Counted from the first letter of the stretch, positions 26,904 through 36,783 are shown. The stretch: DNA of 64,000 bases from an uncultured Opitutales bacterium (GCA_938075565.1 CALJGU010000050.1:31169-95168); one strand, 5' to 3'. Program-made: numbers and translations. The notes: a model not told the origin generated them from the letters alone.

Positions 26904-28835
26904 ATGAGCACAGAAGCAGAACAATTTGAACGGATATCTACTAAGATATTCCAAGACTCCAACGCTGCAGCGACTGTCGTTGCGGAGGAAATCGCCGATT
27001 TAATCAAATCCCGTTCGAAAGACGGAAAAACAACCGTACTCGGCCTTGCCACAGGATCGACCCCCTTACCGGTTTACCGGGAGCTGATTCGCAAGCATCG
27101 CGAAGAAAACCTGAGTTTTCGCAATGTCATCACCTTTAACTTAGATGAATATTACGGACTGAATACCGATCACCCTGAAAGCTACTATCAATTCATGTGG
27201 CAACGTCTTTTAGGCCATGTGGACATACCAGAAGATCAGGTCCACCTACCCTCGGGCACAACCGAACGATCGAAGGTTTACGCGAACTGCGCCGAATACG
27301 AACAGGCAATTGAAGAGGCAGGAGGACTGGATTATCAGATTCTGGGGATTGGCCGAACCGGACACATCGGATTCAATGAACCAGGTTCAACCCGAGACTC
27401 CAAAACCCGATTGGTGACCCTCGACGCATTAACCCGACGAGATGCCGCTCGCGACTTCTTAGGAGAAGCCAACGTACCACGTTATGCGATCACCATGGGA
27501 GTTGATACTATTTTAAAAGCCAAACGCGTAGTCCTCATGGCCTGGGGTCAGGCAAAGGCAGGTGTTGTTCAGCAGGCTGTGGAAGAAGAGCCCAATGAAA
27601 ACCTTCCAGCTGGCTTACTACAGGGGCATCCAGATGTTCGTTTTTTTATCGATGAATCAGCATCCGTATCGCTCACCCGAATTCGTAACCCCTGGCTGGT
27701 GGGTCCCGTAGAGTGGACAGACAGATCCATTCGTAAAGCCGTGATATGGCTATCCAACAAAGCAAACAAACCCATCCTGAAATTACAGGATTCCGACTAC
27801 AATGAGTTCGGACTAGGGGAAATTTTGACCGACGTTGCACCTGCATACGATATCAACATTCGCGTATTCAACCAAACCCAACACACGATCACTGGTTGGC
27901 CCGGAGGCAAACCGGATGCCGACGACACCAGTCGCCCAGAACGCGCAACGCCCTTTCCAAAACGCGTACTCGTTTTAGCGCCAGAGCCCGATGAAGACAT
28001 CCTTTGCATGGGAGGAACGATTCATCGTCTCAACAACCAGGGAAGCGAGATTACATTGGCCTATTTGACCTCAGGGAATCTAGCCGTTCCTGACACCATG
28101 GCACGACAGGTCCTTTCGCTGATGAGCGAAATGGAAAAGGAGTTAGATCAGAATTTGGCTGAAGATTTCAGCTTGGGGAAACTCGCCTCTGTTCTTCTGG
28201 AAGAGCTTCAAAGCACCGAAGGCGACACAGCAGAGTCTTCGCACATCCGTCAGGTAAAATCTCTTATTCGTCGCAACGAAGCCCGCGATGCATCCGCCTT
28301 ACTAAAGATCGATCCTTCGAGTCTCAAATTTCTGGATCTCCCATTTTACGAAACTGGTCGTTACCGTGCATTCAATCCAAGCGAAAAAGATCAACAGGAT
28401 CTGGTCGAACTACTGCAAGCTGTAAAGCCTCACCAAATCTACTTCACCGGCGGCTTAGCAGACCCGGGATCCGTAGCAGGTGTTTGTTTCACACTACTCA
28501 AACAAGCGTTGGCCACCACGGCTTCAGAAGCTTGGGTAGACGAAACTTATCTATGGAGCTACCGTGGCCTTGCCCAGGAATGGCCTCTATTCGAAATCGA
28601 TATGGCGGTACCTCTAAGCCCGGACGAATTGAACCACAAAACAGAGGCGAGCTTCCAGTATCGCTCCCAACGGCGCCAATTTCCTCTGCGGGATTCTGCT
28701 CATAAAGAAATCTGGCAACAAACGGACGAGCTAAATCGCAATACAGCCGCAGCCTATGACGACGTAGGCATGGCCGAGTATGAAGCGATAGAAGCATTCA
28801 AACGAATCCAGTTGAGTGAACTTCTCGAAGGCTAA
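26904..28835 (+). CDS. nagB: Glucosamine-6-phosphate deaminase fused to a degenerate PIG-L deacetylase-like domain
   Basis: 643 residues, matching the long two-domain NagB proteins best known from Bacteroidetes. Residues about 1-265 are a full deaminase with LATGSTPLPVYREL, FNLDEYYGL and GIGRTGHIGFNEPGS, which hold the active-site aspartate and histidine. HTITGWPGGKPDADDTSRPERA links to a PIG-L/LmbE-like domain. There the zinc-binding PHPDD motif has become P-E-P-D-E-D (360-365), and the later DPHGTH-type motif is DPGSVAG (about 520-526), so the metal ligands are lost. The deaminase converts glucosamine-6-P to fructose-6-P and ammonia; the second domain is probably a pseudoenzyme. It leads a long plus-strand operon. 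Confidence 0.92.
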   Translation: MSTEAEQFERISTKIFQDSNAAATVVAEEIADLIKSRSKDGKTTVLGLATGSTPLPVYRELIRKHREENLSFRNVITFNLDEYYGLNTDHPESYYQFMWQRLLGHVDIPEDQVHLPSGTTERSKVYANCAEYEQAIEEAGGLDYQILGIGRTGHIGFNEPGSTRDSKTRLVTLDALTRRDAARDFLGEANVPRYAITMGVDTILKAKRVVLMAWGQAKAGVVQQAVEEEPNENLPAGLLQGHPDVRFFIDESASVSLTRIRNPWLVGPVEWTDRSIRKAVIWLSNKANKPILKLQDSDYNEFGLGEILTDVAPAYDINIRVFNQTQHTITGWPGGKPDADDTSRPERATPFPKRVLVLAPEPDEDILCMGGTIHRLNNQGSEITLAYLTSGNLAVPDTMARQVLSLMSEMEKELDQNLAEDFSLGKLASVLLEELQSTEGDTAESSHIRQVKSLIRRNEARDASALLKIDPSSLKFLDLPFYETGRYRAFNPSEKDQQDLVELLQAVKPHQIYFTGGLADPGSVAGVCFTLLKQALATTASEAWVDETYLWSYRGLAQEWPLFEIDMAVPLSPDELNHKTEASFQYRSQRRQFPLRDSAHKEIWQQTDELNRNTAAAYDDVGMAEYEAIEAFKRIQLSELLEG

Positions 28836-28902
28836 CCCGCCCGCAAATTTACCCGTCTGACAAAGCGGATTATCGATTCGTTTCGAAATCCTTTTCTACT
28901 AC

Positions 28903-29937
28903 ATGACTGAGACCAACAACACCCTTAAAGGTATTCTCGTCGGCTGCGGCTTCATGGGCGGCATGCATGCCCAAATCTACACTCAATTGAAAGGTGTCGA
29001 ACTCGTAGCGGCCGTTGACAATCGCCCGGAACCGAGTGCAGAAAAGCTAAAATCTTTTGGAATCTCCATTCCTGTTTTTGCATCTCTGAATGAAGCCATC
29101 ACAGAAGCAGAGGCTGATTTTGTGGACATTTGCATGCCTACACATCAGCACCTGGACAATGCGCTAAAAACGATTGAAGCCGGCAAAGCCTTATTCTGCG
29201 AAAAACCCTTGGCACTCAATCTGGAGGAAGCCGATCAGATCCTCACCGCTGCCAATGTTTCAGGCACATCCGCTCAGGTCGGTCATTGCATCCGATTTTG
29301 GCCCGAATACCAGGCCTTGATGGATTACCATCGCTCGGGGCAAGGCGGGAAGCTGTTGAGCTTAAACCTCGTTCGACGATCCGCTCGACCTGGCTACGGA
29401 GCCAGCAATTGGCTGAACAATGCTGACCTTTCAGGTGGCGCAGCATTGGACCTTCATATTCACGATAGCGACTTTGCCCTCGCTCTACTTGGAGAGCCCA
29501 AGTCCTTCACGAGTCGAGTCACTGAGGACTTTAGTGGACCAGCCCATATTTTCACTTTGATGGACTACGGAGATCTAACCGTCACAACTGAAGGCGGATG
29601 GAACTACCCAGAGAAGTGGGGCTTCCAAATGTCATTTCAAGCTATCTACGAATATGCCGTTCTGGATTACGATTCCCAAAACGATAAAGGACTGATGATT
29701 TGCGAAGGTGACCAGGAGCCCAGATCGATGGAGATCGCAAAGCCAGACTCTGGAGAGTCAACGGCAGGCGAAGGGAATGTTTCGGACCTGGGAGGTTACT
29801 ACAATGAACTCCTCTACTTCACAAACTGCTTGAAGGAGGGGAAAGCTCCCGCCATTGCCACGCTGGAAGATGCACGCTCTTCTCTGGCTCTCACACTCAA
29901 TGAAATTGAATCTGCTTCAGCCGTTCCTAGCTTGTGA
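28903..29937 (+). CDS. Gfo/Idh/MocA family oxidoreductase
   Basis: 344 residues, cytoplasmic (no signal). The NAD(P)-binding motif is GILVGCGFMGGMHAQIY, followed by DICMPTHQHLDNALKTIEAGKALFCEKPLAL with the EKP motif, and by the substrate-domain residues GGAALDLHIHDSDFAL, where a histidine/aspartate pair is typical of myo-inositol or glucose dehydrogenase-like members. It probably oxidises a sugar or sugar alcohol. It overlaps the next gene, a TIM-barrel isomerase, by 4 bp (GTGA), the classical pairing for inositol-like or 3-keto sugar metabolism. Confidence 0.9.
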   Translation: MTETNNTLKGILVGCGFMGGMHAQIYTQLKGVELVAAVDNRPEPSAEKLKSFGISIPVFASLNEAITEAEADFVDICMPTHQHLDNALKTIEAGKALFCEKPLALNLEEADQILTAANVSGTSAQVGHCIRFWPEYQALMDYHRSGQGGKLLSLNLVRRSARPGYGASNWLNNADLSGGAALDLHIHDSDFALALLGEPKSFTSRVTEDFSGPAHIFTLMDYGDLTVTTEGGWNYPEKWGFQMSFQAIYEYAVLDYDSQNDKGLMICEGDQEPRSMEIAKPDSGESTAGEGNVSDLGGYYNELLYFTNCLKEGKAPAIATLEDARSSLALTLNEIESASAVPSL

Positions 29938-30782
29938 AAAAATCGATCAGCATCTGGTCCTTCTATGGTGACTGGGACTTAAAACAAAAATTCCAAATTG
30001 CAAAGGATACAGGGTTCTCAGGCTTCGAAATCGATGTCAGCGCTGACGGACCCATTACCCTCGATTCCACGGATGAGGATCTCGATGCAATCGCAGAACA
30101 AGCCAGCGAGGCAGGCATCACACTGAGTGGTGTAGCTACGGGTATGTATTGGGAATTCAACCCGGCAAGCGGCAAAGACGAAACACGAGCCAAGGCCCAG
30201 CAGGTATTAGAAAAGCAACTACGAGTCGCCTCACACCTGCACATCGACACCATTCTGGTTGTTCCAGGAGCGGTGGGAGCCGATTTCATTCCTGGAGGTG
30301 AAGAGATTCCATATGATCTGGCGCTCGAACGAGCAACCGATTTCATCAGGTCTGCTGTTCCGCTCGCCGAAGAACTGGGAGTCAACATCGGGATCGAAAA
30401 TGTCTGGAACAAGTTCTTGCTAAGCCCGCTCGAGATGAAGGTTTTCATCGATCAATTCGATACGCCTCATGTGGGAAGTTATTTCGACGTCGGCAACGTC
30501 CTCGCTACTGGCTACCCCGAACACTGGATATCCATCCTGGGGCAACGCATCAAACGCGTTCACTTCAAAGATTACCGAAAAGCCGTAGGCACTGTGGATG
30601 GCTTTTGTGATCTCCTATCTGGTGATGTCAATTGGCCTGCAGTCATGACATCACTTGCGGAAGTGGGATACGATGGCTGGGTAGCTGCAGAAATGATTCC
30701 GCCCGTTCCCTTTTACAAATACGCTCCCGAAACACTCATTGAAAACACCTCGCGTGCGATGGATAAGATATTTGCCATGTAA
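29934..30782 (+). CDS. Sugar phosphate isomerase/epimerase (AP endonuclease 2 / xylose isomerase-like TIM barrel)
   Basis: 282 residues starting at a GTG that overlaps the upstream TGA. The TIM-barrel metal-site blocks are visible: DTILVVPGAVGADF, GVNIGIENVWNKFLLSP (metal glutamate), VGSYFDVGNVLATGYP, KRVHFKDYRK and GWVAAEMIPPVP. This family includes IolE/IolI-like and 3-keto-sugar-processing enzymes. Coupling to the oxidoreductase suggests it acts on the oxidised sugar made there. A second member lies at 58706 in the other nag operon. Confidence 0.88.
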   Translation: MKKSISIWSFYGDWDLKQKFQIAKDTGFSGFEIDVSADGPITLDSTDEDLDAIAEQASEAGITLSGVATGMYWEFNPASGKDETRAKAQQVLEKQLRVASHLHIDTILVVPGAVGADFIPGGEEIPYDLALERATDFIRSAVPLAEELGVNIGIENVWNKFLLSPLEMKVFIDQFDTPHVGSYFDVGNVLATGYPEHWISILGQRIKRVHFKDYRKAVGTVDGFCDLLSGDVNWPAVMTSLAEVGYDGWVAAEMIPPVPFYKYAPETLIENTSRAMDKIFAM

Positions 30783-30876
30783 GCGGAAATGGTGAGTATA
30801 TCAGCACATCTTCAATCACCCCAGTTCGTCTCTCCATTCTTTACTCTATAAGCTCGTACCCAACCCCATTTAAATA

Positions 30877-32658
30877 ATGCATCTCGAAACCCTGGATTGG
30901 ATCTTCATCATCGGCTACTTTTTGGCTGTTATCGCCGTAGGACTCTTAGTAGCCAAAGCAGCAGGAAAAGATAGTGGCCAGTTTTTCCTGGGAGGTCGGC
31001 AAATGCCCTGGTGGTTACTCGGCTTTTCGATGGTCGCAACCACCTTCTCTACCGATACACCGAACCTGGTAACAGACATTGTCCGTCAAAACGGAGTCGC
31101 AGGTAACTGGGTGTGGTGGGCCTTTCTCATCACAGGCATGGTCACGGTTTTCCTTTTCGCCAAATTGTGGCGTCGCTCAGAAGTGCTGACAGATATCGAA
31201 TTTTACGAGCTTCGCTATAGCGGAAAGAGTGCGGCGTTCCTGCGTGGATTTCGTGCCATCTATCTCGGCGTGTTCTTCAATGTCATGATCATGGCTTCCG
31301 TTTCTCTCGCTGCGATCAAGATTGGCGGAGTGATGCTAGGGCTGAGCCCCATGCAATCGATACTCTGGGCCGGACTGGCAACTGTCATCTTCTCTTCCGC
31401 GGGTGGTTTTCGTGGCGTTGTGTTCACCGACTGTCTTCTGTTTGTCATCGCAATGGTGGGATCCATCGCAGCAGCCTATTTTGCCATCGGTCATGCAGAC
31501 ATTGGCTCCCTTTCAGCCTTGTTGGAACATCCCAATGTTGCGGACAAGCTCAGCTTCCTCCCCCCGACCGGCGGTGAAGGGGCTACTTCAGATCAAAATC
31601 TCAATCTCTGGATGACCTTGATTATCATTCCACTGGTCGTGCAATGGTGGAGCGTTTGGTATCCGGGAGCAGAACCTGGCGGTGGAGGTTACGTCGCCCA
31701 ACGTATGCTCGCGGCCAAAGATGAGAAACATGCTACCGGCGCGGTTCTATTTTTCAATTTCGCTCACTACGGACTAAGACCCTGGCCGTGGATTCTTGTC
31801 GCTCTAGCTTCTTTGGTTGTTTTCCCAACATTGGATGATATCCAAGCGGCATTCCCTGGCCTCGACCCGAGCACTATCGGACATGATCTCGCCTACCCAG
31901 CCATGCTTACTTTCTTACCCAATGGCTGGCTTGGACTGGTACTGGCTTCACTCGTAGCCGCTTACATGTCCACCATTTCGACCCATCTAAATTGGGGATC
32001 CTCCTACATCGCCAACGACTTCTACAAACGCTTCATGAATCCGGAAGCGACCGAGAAACAATTGGTCACTGTCGGCCGTATATCGACAGTCATTATGATG
32101 ATCCTCGCCGGACTCCTAGCGCTGCAGTTGCAGAATGCGTTGGATACTTTTCAGATCCTCCTCCAGGTGGGCGCTGGCACCGGTTTAATATTCATGCTTC
32201 GCTGGTTCTGGTGGCGAATTAATGCCTTCAGTGAACTGAGCGCCATGATCGCGTCATTTATCTTTGCTGTTGCATTCAGGACCATTGATCACGGCATGCC
32301 CTGGTGGATGGAACTCATCTTGAGTGTTGGCCTTACCACCGTCGTCTGGCTGGTGGTCACTTTTATGACTCCTGCAACCGATGAGTCTGTCCTCAAATCA
32401 TTTTACCAAAAGGTTCATCCAGCTGGGAACGGATGGAATCCTATTAGGAAACTTCTCGGCGATAGTAGTCCACCGAATGAATCTATTGCCCCGCAAATTG
32501 GATCCATGCTCATGGGTACTATTTCCGTATATGGATTTCTATTCGGGATCGGAAAGATCATCTATGGTTCGACCCTGACAGGATTAATTCTCCTGCTTAT
32601 TGCAGCAGCCTTAGGCTACAAAATAATCTCTACGCATTCAGCAAAGCAGGCGGCATGA
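30877..32658 (+). CDS. Sodium:solute symporter (SSS family)
   Basis: 593 residues with about 13-14 membrane segments. Landmarks are DFILGGRQMP-like FFLGGRQMPWWLLGFSMVATTFSTDTP near residue 45, the broken helix region, and GWLGLVLASLVAAYMSTISTHLNWGSSYIANDFYKRF, which corresponds to the conserved TM8 sodium-site region. Close relatives import sugars or sialic-acid-like compounds in Bacteroidetes and Verrucomicrobia. Its stop overlaps the start of a sulfatase (ATGA), so uptake and desulfation genes are co-translated. The substrate is inferred only from context. Confidence 0.93.
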   Translation: MHLETLDWIFIIGYFLAVIAVGLLVAKAAGKDSGQFFLGGRQMPWWLLGFSMVATTFSTDTPNLVTDIVRQNGVAGNWVWWAFLITGMVTVFLFAKLWRRSEVLTDIEFYELRYSGKSAAFLRGFRAIYLGVFFNVMIMASVSLAAIKIGGVMLGLSPMQSILWAGLATVIFSSAGGFRGVVFTDCLLFVIAMVGSIAAAYFAIGHADIGSLSALLEHPNVADKLSFLPPTGGEGATSDQNLNLWMTLIIIPLVVQWWSVWYPGAEPGGGGYVAQRMLAAKDEKHATGAVLFFNFAHYGLRPWPWILVALASLVVFPTLDDIQAAFPGLDPSTIGHDLAYPAMLTFLPNGWLGLVLASLVAAYMSTISTHLNWGSSYIANDFYKRFMNPEATEKQLVTVGRISTVIMMILAGLLALQLQNALDTFQILLQVGAGTGLIFMLRWFWWRINAFSELSAMIASFIFAVAFRTIDHGMPWWMELILSVGLTTVVWLVVTFMTPATDESVLKSFYQKVHPAGNGWNPIRKLLGDSSPPNESIAPQIGSMLMGTISVYGFLFGIGKIIYGSTLTGLILLLIAAALGYKIISTHSAKQAA

Positions 32659-34175
32659 CTCAATCACTACAACTGCTAGTTTTATGCACAGCGGCAATCC
32701 TCTACACTGGCTGTGGATCCAAAGGGGAAAAAGCAGCCAGCCCCAAGAAATCCAAACCCAACATTATCCTGATCGTTTCGGACGATCAAGGCTACGGGGA
32801 TCTTTCCGTTGCTGGTATTCTGGACGACGTGTCCACACCGCACATAGACAAGCTCGCTTCCCAGGGCACACGCTTCACTCAAGCCTACGCCAGCTCGCCT
32901 ATCTGTAACACCTCACGTTGCGCTATCATCACTGGAGTCTACCAACAACGCTTCGGCATGCAGTGGTATGGAGGCCCCGGAATTTCTAACTGGGATCAAC
33001 CCACTATGGCGGAACTCCTCAAAGAGGCTGGCTACAACAATGGCTATGTCGGCAAAGTTCACTACGGCTCGCCCAATGGACCTGGCGCCAGGAACTTCCC
33101 AATGGAACATGGGTTCGACGAATTTTTCGGATCCGAAAATGCTCGTATTCATTATATGATACACAACCAAGAGGCGATTGATGCATTCGATGAAGCTCGG
33201 GCTAAGAATCCAGCACCAAGCAACTCCTGGGGAATGGGTCCCTTTCGTGATGGGGTTGATGAAGTGGACATGGAAGGCATGAGTACTGAGATCTTCGGAG
33301 AGAAAGCCCGTGACTTTGTGAGTCGTAATCAGGATGAACCGTTCTTTCTCTACCTCTCATTCAACGCCGTTCACAATTTTACCCATCAATTGCCTGATGA
33401 GTATTTGGAAGAACACGGACTGGAAGACTATGGCGATTGGGATCCTTCGAAGGAACCTTACCTGGATTGGTACTATCGTTCCCGCCGTCCAAACAATCCG
33501 GAAGGTCGAGCTCACTATCTTGGACAACTCCACTACCTCGATCAGGAGGTCGGTCGACTCGTAGACCATGTAGACCAACTCGGTTTGCGTGAAGACACCC
33601 TGATTGTTTATATCGGAGATAATGGTGGCTCACGCCCTATCTATGCGGAGAACACTCCCCTTCGAGGAAGTAAGTTCACGCTCTACGAAGGCGGCACACG
33701 CGTCCATCTTATCGTTAGTCAGCCTGGCAGCTTGCCCGAGAATCAGGTCTCCCACAATGTCGTAAGCGCTTTAGATCTATTACCTACCTTTCTTACGGCC
33801 TCTGGGCAAAGCACGCCTGAGTTTGCTGATGGAATCGATTTGTTTCCAATTCTCACAAATGAGGATCCCGATCACCAACACGATGTTCTCCACTGGAAGA
33901 CCGCGGATGAATGGTCTGTCCGCCAAGGCGATTGGAAATTGCACACCGTCCATGGTCCCGGAGCTTCTCCAACTGAAAAGGTTGAACTCGAGCAAGGCGT
34001 GTTCCTTCGAAACCTGAGAACGAATCCCTCGGAATCCACGAATTTCGCAAAGGAGTATCCAGAAATCCTTACCAAACTCCAAGGCCTCCACGAAGGCTGG
34101 GAAGCTAAGCTCCCAGTAAGCACGAGCAATGTTCCGTCAGCAACCGAATGGGCTGACGAGAAAGGCAAAAAATAA
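32655..34175 (+). CDS. Sulfatase, lipoprotein, with C-x-T-S-R active-site variant
   Basis: 506 residues. Lipobox ILYTGC with Cys20, then NIILIVSDDQGYGDL and the formylglycine site C84-N-T-S-R-C-A-I-I-T-G. The usual proline two residues after the cysteine is threonine. GYVGKVHYGS replaces the common GKWHLG. YIGDNGGSRPI and FTLYEGGTRVHLIV complete the fold. It is a membrane-anchored periplasmic sulfate esterase, coupled to the preceding symporter and followed by a GH109-like enzyme, so its substrate is probably a sulfated amino sugar. Confidence 0.93.
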   Translation: MTQSLQLLVLCTAAILYTGCGSKGEKAASPKKSKPNIILIVSDDQGYGDLSVAGILDDVSTPHIDKLASQGTRFTQAYASSPICNTSRCAIITGVYQQRFGMQWYGGPGISNWDQPTMAELLKEAGYNNGYVGKVHYGSPNGPGARNFPMEHGFDEFFGSENARIHYMIHNQEAIDAFDEARAKNPAPSNSWGMGPFRDGVDEVDMEGMSTEIFGEKARDFVSRNQDEPFFLYLSFNAVHNFTHQLPDEYLEEHGLEDYGDWDPSKEPYLDWYYRSRRPNNPEGRAHYLGQLHYLDQEVGRLVDHVDQLGLREDTLIVYIGDNGGSRPIYAENTPLRGSKFTLYEGGTRVHLIVSQPGSLPENQVSHNVVSALDLLPTFLTASGQSTPEFADGIDLFPILTNEDPDHQHDVLHWKTADEWSVRQGDWKLHTVHGPGASPTEKVELEQGVFLRNLRTNPSESTNFAKEYPEILTKLQGLHEGWEAKLPVSTSNVPSATEWADEKGKK

Positions 34176-34207
34176 CTTTTCCTAAGAAATAACTTCACCG
34201 ACATATC

Positions 34208-35608
34208 ATGAACTTCTTCAACGATTCTCGACGCGGCTTTTTCAAGAAAGTCACTGGATTAACAGCTGGCGTCTTGGCCGCATCCAACAGCCGCTTGGCC
34301 GCCGCGCCGGCAAAGCCATCGGGTGCAAGATACATGGGTGACTTTATAGCACCCAAGCTTGAGACCGTACGTATCGCCTTCATAGGGGTAGGTGCACGTG
34401 GAGTGGGTCATGCTAAACAGTTAGCAGCCATCGAAGGCACAGAAGTGGTTGCCATAGCAGATCTCTACGAAGATCTCGCCCAACGCTCACTGAAAAACTG
34501 TGAGGAAGCCGGCAACGGCGAGCGACACAAGTCTATCAAACTTTACCACGGTAAGAAAAACGGCTGGAAGAAAATGCTTCGCGAAGTGAAGCCTGACGCG
34601 GTCGTCATTGCTACCCCCTGGAAAGATCATGCACCCATGGCCATTGAAGCCATGAAGCAAGGTTCACATGCATTTGTAGAGGTACCACTCGGCCTTACCA
34701 ATGAGGAGCTTTGGGAATTGGTCGATACTTCCGAAACGACCGGCAAGCACTGTATGATGATGGAAAACGTCAATTACGGTCGGGAAGAGCTCCTTTATCT
34801 TAATCTGTGCCGGAAGGGAATCATTGGCGAACTCCTTCATGCAGAAGCCGCCTACATTCATGAGCTTCGTTTTCAAATGAATGAGGTCGAGCGTGGCACC
34901 GGTAGCTGGAGAACCTTTCATTACGCCATGCGCAATGCCAACCTCTACCCAACCCACGGACTCGGACCCGTCGCTCAGTATATGAACCTGGGGCGTGGAG
35001 AGGACAACTTTGATCGCCTGGTTTCATTTTCATCTCCGGGCAAAGGCCGAGCCTTGTATGCGGAAAAGAACTACCCAGCTGACCATCAATGGAATCAGCT
35101 CAGTTACGAAGGGGGCGACATAAATACCTCCATCATAAAAACCACGCTCGGCCGGACCGTCATGGTCCAGTGGGATGAAACCAGTCCTCGCCCCTACTCT
35201 CGCCACAATTTGATTCAAGGAACCAAGGGAACGCTTGCTGGCTTCCCCACTCGCGTCGCACTTGAAGGTGGAGTACCCGGAGCGACCAAAGATCATCACA
35301 GGTGGGCACAGGGAGAAGGATTACAGGCATTTATGGAGGAGCACGATCACCCACTCTACAAACGCATGGGCTCTTTGGCTGAACGCATGGGTGGCCATGG
35401 TGGTATGGACTTCCTCATGCGCTATCGAATGGTGGAATGCTTGCGCAAGGGCGAGCCTCTCGATCAGAATCTTTACGAAGGTTGTTTCTGGAGTGCGGTT
35501 ACACCTCTGAGCGAGGCATCCATTCTGGAACATGGCTCTTCACAGAAATTCCCTGATTTTACCCGCGGACAGTGGAGAAAAACACAACCACTCGGCATCG
35601 TCTCCTAA
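34208..35608 (+). CDS. GH109-like NAD-dependent glycosidase / Gfo/Idh/MocA protein, exported
   Basis: 466 residues with a Tat-like leader (RRGFFKKVTGLTAGVLA). The Rossmann start is VRIAFIGVGARGVGHAKQL, and the EKP motif is EVP, as in GH109. Strong GH109-type blocks follow: MMMENVNYGREELLYLN, GELLHAEAAYIHELR, NANLYPTHGLGPVAQYMNLGRGED, and the C-terminal GHGGMDFLMRYRMVE. Known GH109 enzymes are alpha-N-acetylgalactosaminidases that use bound NAD for a transient redox mechanism. Placement among sulfatases and a NagX-like acetyltransferase supports an amino-sugar substrate. Activity on GalNAc is inference. Confidence 0.88.
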   Translation: MNFFNDSRRGFFKKVTGLTAGVLAASNSRLAAAPAKPSGARYMGDFIAPKLETVRIAFIGVGARGVGHAKQLAAIEGTEVVAIADLYEDLAQRSLKNCEEAGNGERHKSIKLYHGKKNGWKKMLREVKPDAVVIATPWKDHAPMAIEAMKQGSHAFVEVPLGLTNEELWELVDTSETTGKHCMMMENVNYGREELLYLNLCRKGIIGELLHAEAAYIHELRFQMNEVERGTGSWRTFHYAMRNANLYPTHGLGPVAQYMNLGRGEDNFDRLVSFSSPGKGRALYAEKNYPADHQWNQLSYEGGDINTSIIKTTLGRTVMVQWDETSPRPYSRHNLIQGTKGTLAGFPTRVALEGGVPGATKDHHRWAQGEGLQAFMEEHDHPLYKRMGSLAERMGGHGGMDFLMRYRMVECLRKGEPLDQNLYEGCFWSAVTPLSEASILEHGSSQKFPDFTRGQWRKTQPLGIVS

Positions 35609-35625
35609 TCTGAATCCCTCGACCA

Positions 35626-36768
35626 ATGAGCGAACCCAATTCTCCAGTTGAGCAACCAGCGAGATTACTGTCGCTGGATCTGTTTCGGGGATTGGTCATG
35701 TTCCTCTTGGTAGCTGAAGGGGCTGGCATTTATAGAGCGCTCTCAAGCGGCGGCAACAAGGATGGTCTGTTAGGCTCCTTGCTCATTCAGTTCACTCATC
35801 ATCCCTGGCATGGCCTTCGTGCCTGGGATCTGGTCCAACCCGCCTTCATGTTTATCGTAGGAGTAGCGATGGTCTACTCTATCAACAAACGCGTAAGCCA
35901 AGGAGACGCATGGGGAACGATTGGGAAACACATCTATATTCGCTGTCTTCTCCTACTGGCGTTCGGAACAGGACTACATTGTATATACGCCGGAGAGATG
36001 GTGTGGATATTACGCAATGTGCTAGCACAATTGGCCTTCACGATTCTGTTCACTTTCCTAATTTTCCGAATGCCTAGGAAAACCCAACTGGGCATTTCAA
36101 TTGGGCTCATACTCCTTACGGATATCACCTACCGAGTCTTTTCCGTGGAAGGGTTTAACAACCCATACACGCCAGGCGAGAACTTCGGAACCTGGATGGA
36201 TACGGTCTTGAGAAATCCAATTTCTACTCAAGGTCACTGGGTAGCGATCAATGCAATACCCACAACAGCCCATACTATTTGGGGAGCCTTAGTCGGGCGG
36301 CTTCTATGCAGCGAAAAGTCAGCCCAAGAAAAACTTAAAATACTCATATACGCGGGTCTCGGAGGACTAGCTCTGGGATATCTCATGAATTGGGGATTCG
36401 GAAGCGACACCTTGAAGATCCCCATCATCAAACGCATTTGCACGGGTTCATTCATTTATGCGAGTGGTGGTTGGTGCCTGCTCATCCTGGCTCTGTTTTA
36501 TTATGCTATCGATCTGAAAGGCTGGAAGCCAAAGTGGCTCTACATCATCAATGTAGTCGGAACCAATTCCATTTTCATTTACCTGACAGCCCAGCTATTG
36601 GGAGGTCGATGGCTTAGACCCAACGTAGATATATTCAGTGAAGGCATTTTCGGAAGCATTGGCTTCAGCCCAGCCTGGGTACAACTTTTTACGGCTCTGG
36701 GAACTTGGTTTATACTTTGGTATTTGTGTCATTGGCTTTATCAGAGAAAGATCTTCCTAAAAATCTAA
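35626..36768 (+). CDS. Membrane acetyltransferase of the NagX / heparan-alpha-glucosaminide N-acetyltransferase family
   Basis: 380 residues with about 10-11 membrane helices. The N-terminus RLLSLDLFRGLVMFLLVAEG is the family hallmark, then THHPWHGLRAWDLVQPAFMFIVGVAM contains the conserved histidine and DLVQP block of the DUF5009/HGSNAT group. The lysosomal homologue acetylates terminal glucosamine of heparan sulfate using cytosolic acetyl-CoA across the membrane; bacterial NagX is linked to GlcNAc/chitin regulons. Here it lies between a GH109-like enzyme and a sulfatase (gaps of 17 and 15 bp), which strengthens an amino-sugar role. The acceptor is unknown. Confidence 0.85.
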   Translation: MSEPNSPVEQPARLLSLDLFRGLVMFLLVAEGAGIYRALSSGGNKDGLLGSLLIQFTHHPWHGLRAWDLVQPAFMFIVGVAMVYSINKRVSQGDAWGTIGKHIYIRCLLLLAFGTGLHCIYAGEMVWILRNVLAQLAFTILFTFLIFRMPRKTQLGISIGLILLTDITYRVFSVEGFNNPYTPGENFGTWMDTVLRNPISTQGHWVAINAIPTTAHTIWGALVGRLLCSEKSAQEKLKILIYAGLGGLALGYLMNWGFGSDTLKIPIIKRICTGSFIYASGGWCLLILALFYYAIDLKGWKPKWLYIINVVGTNSIFIYLTAQLLGGRWLRPNVDIFSEGIFGSIGFSPAWVQLFTALGTWFILWYLCHWLYQRKIFLKI

Positions 36769-36783
36769 CCTTAATCTCCTATC

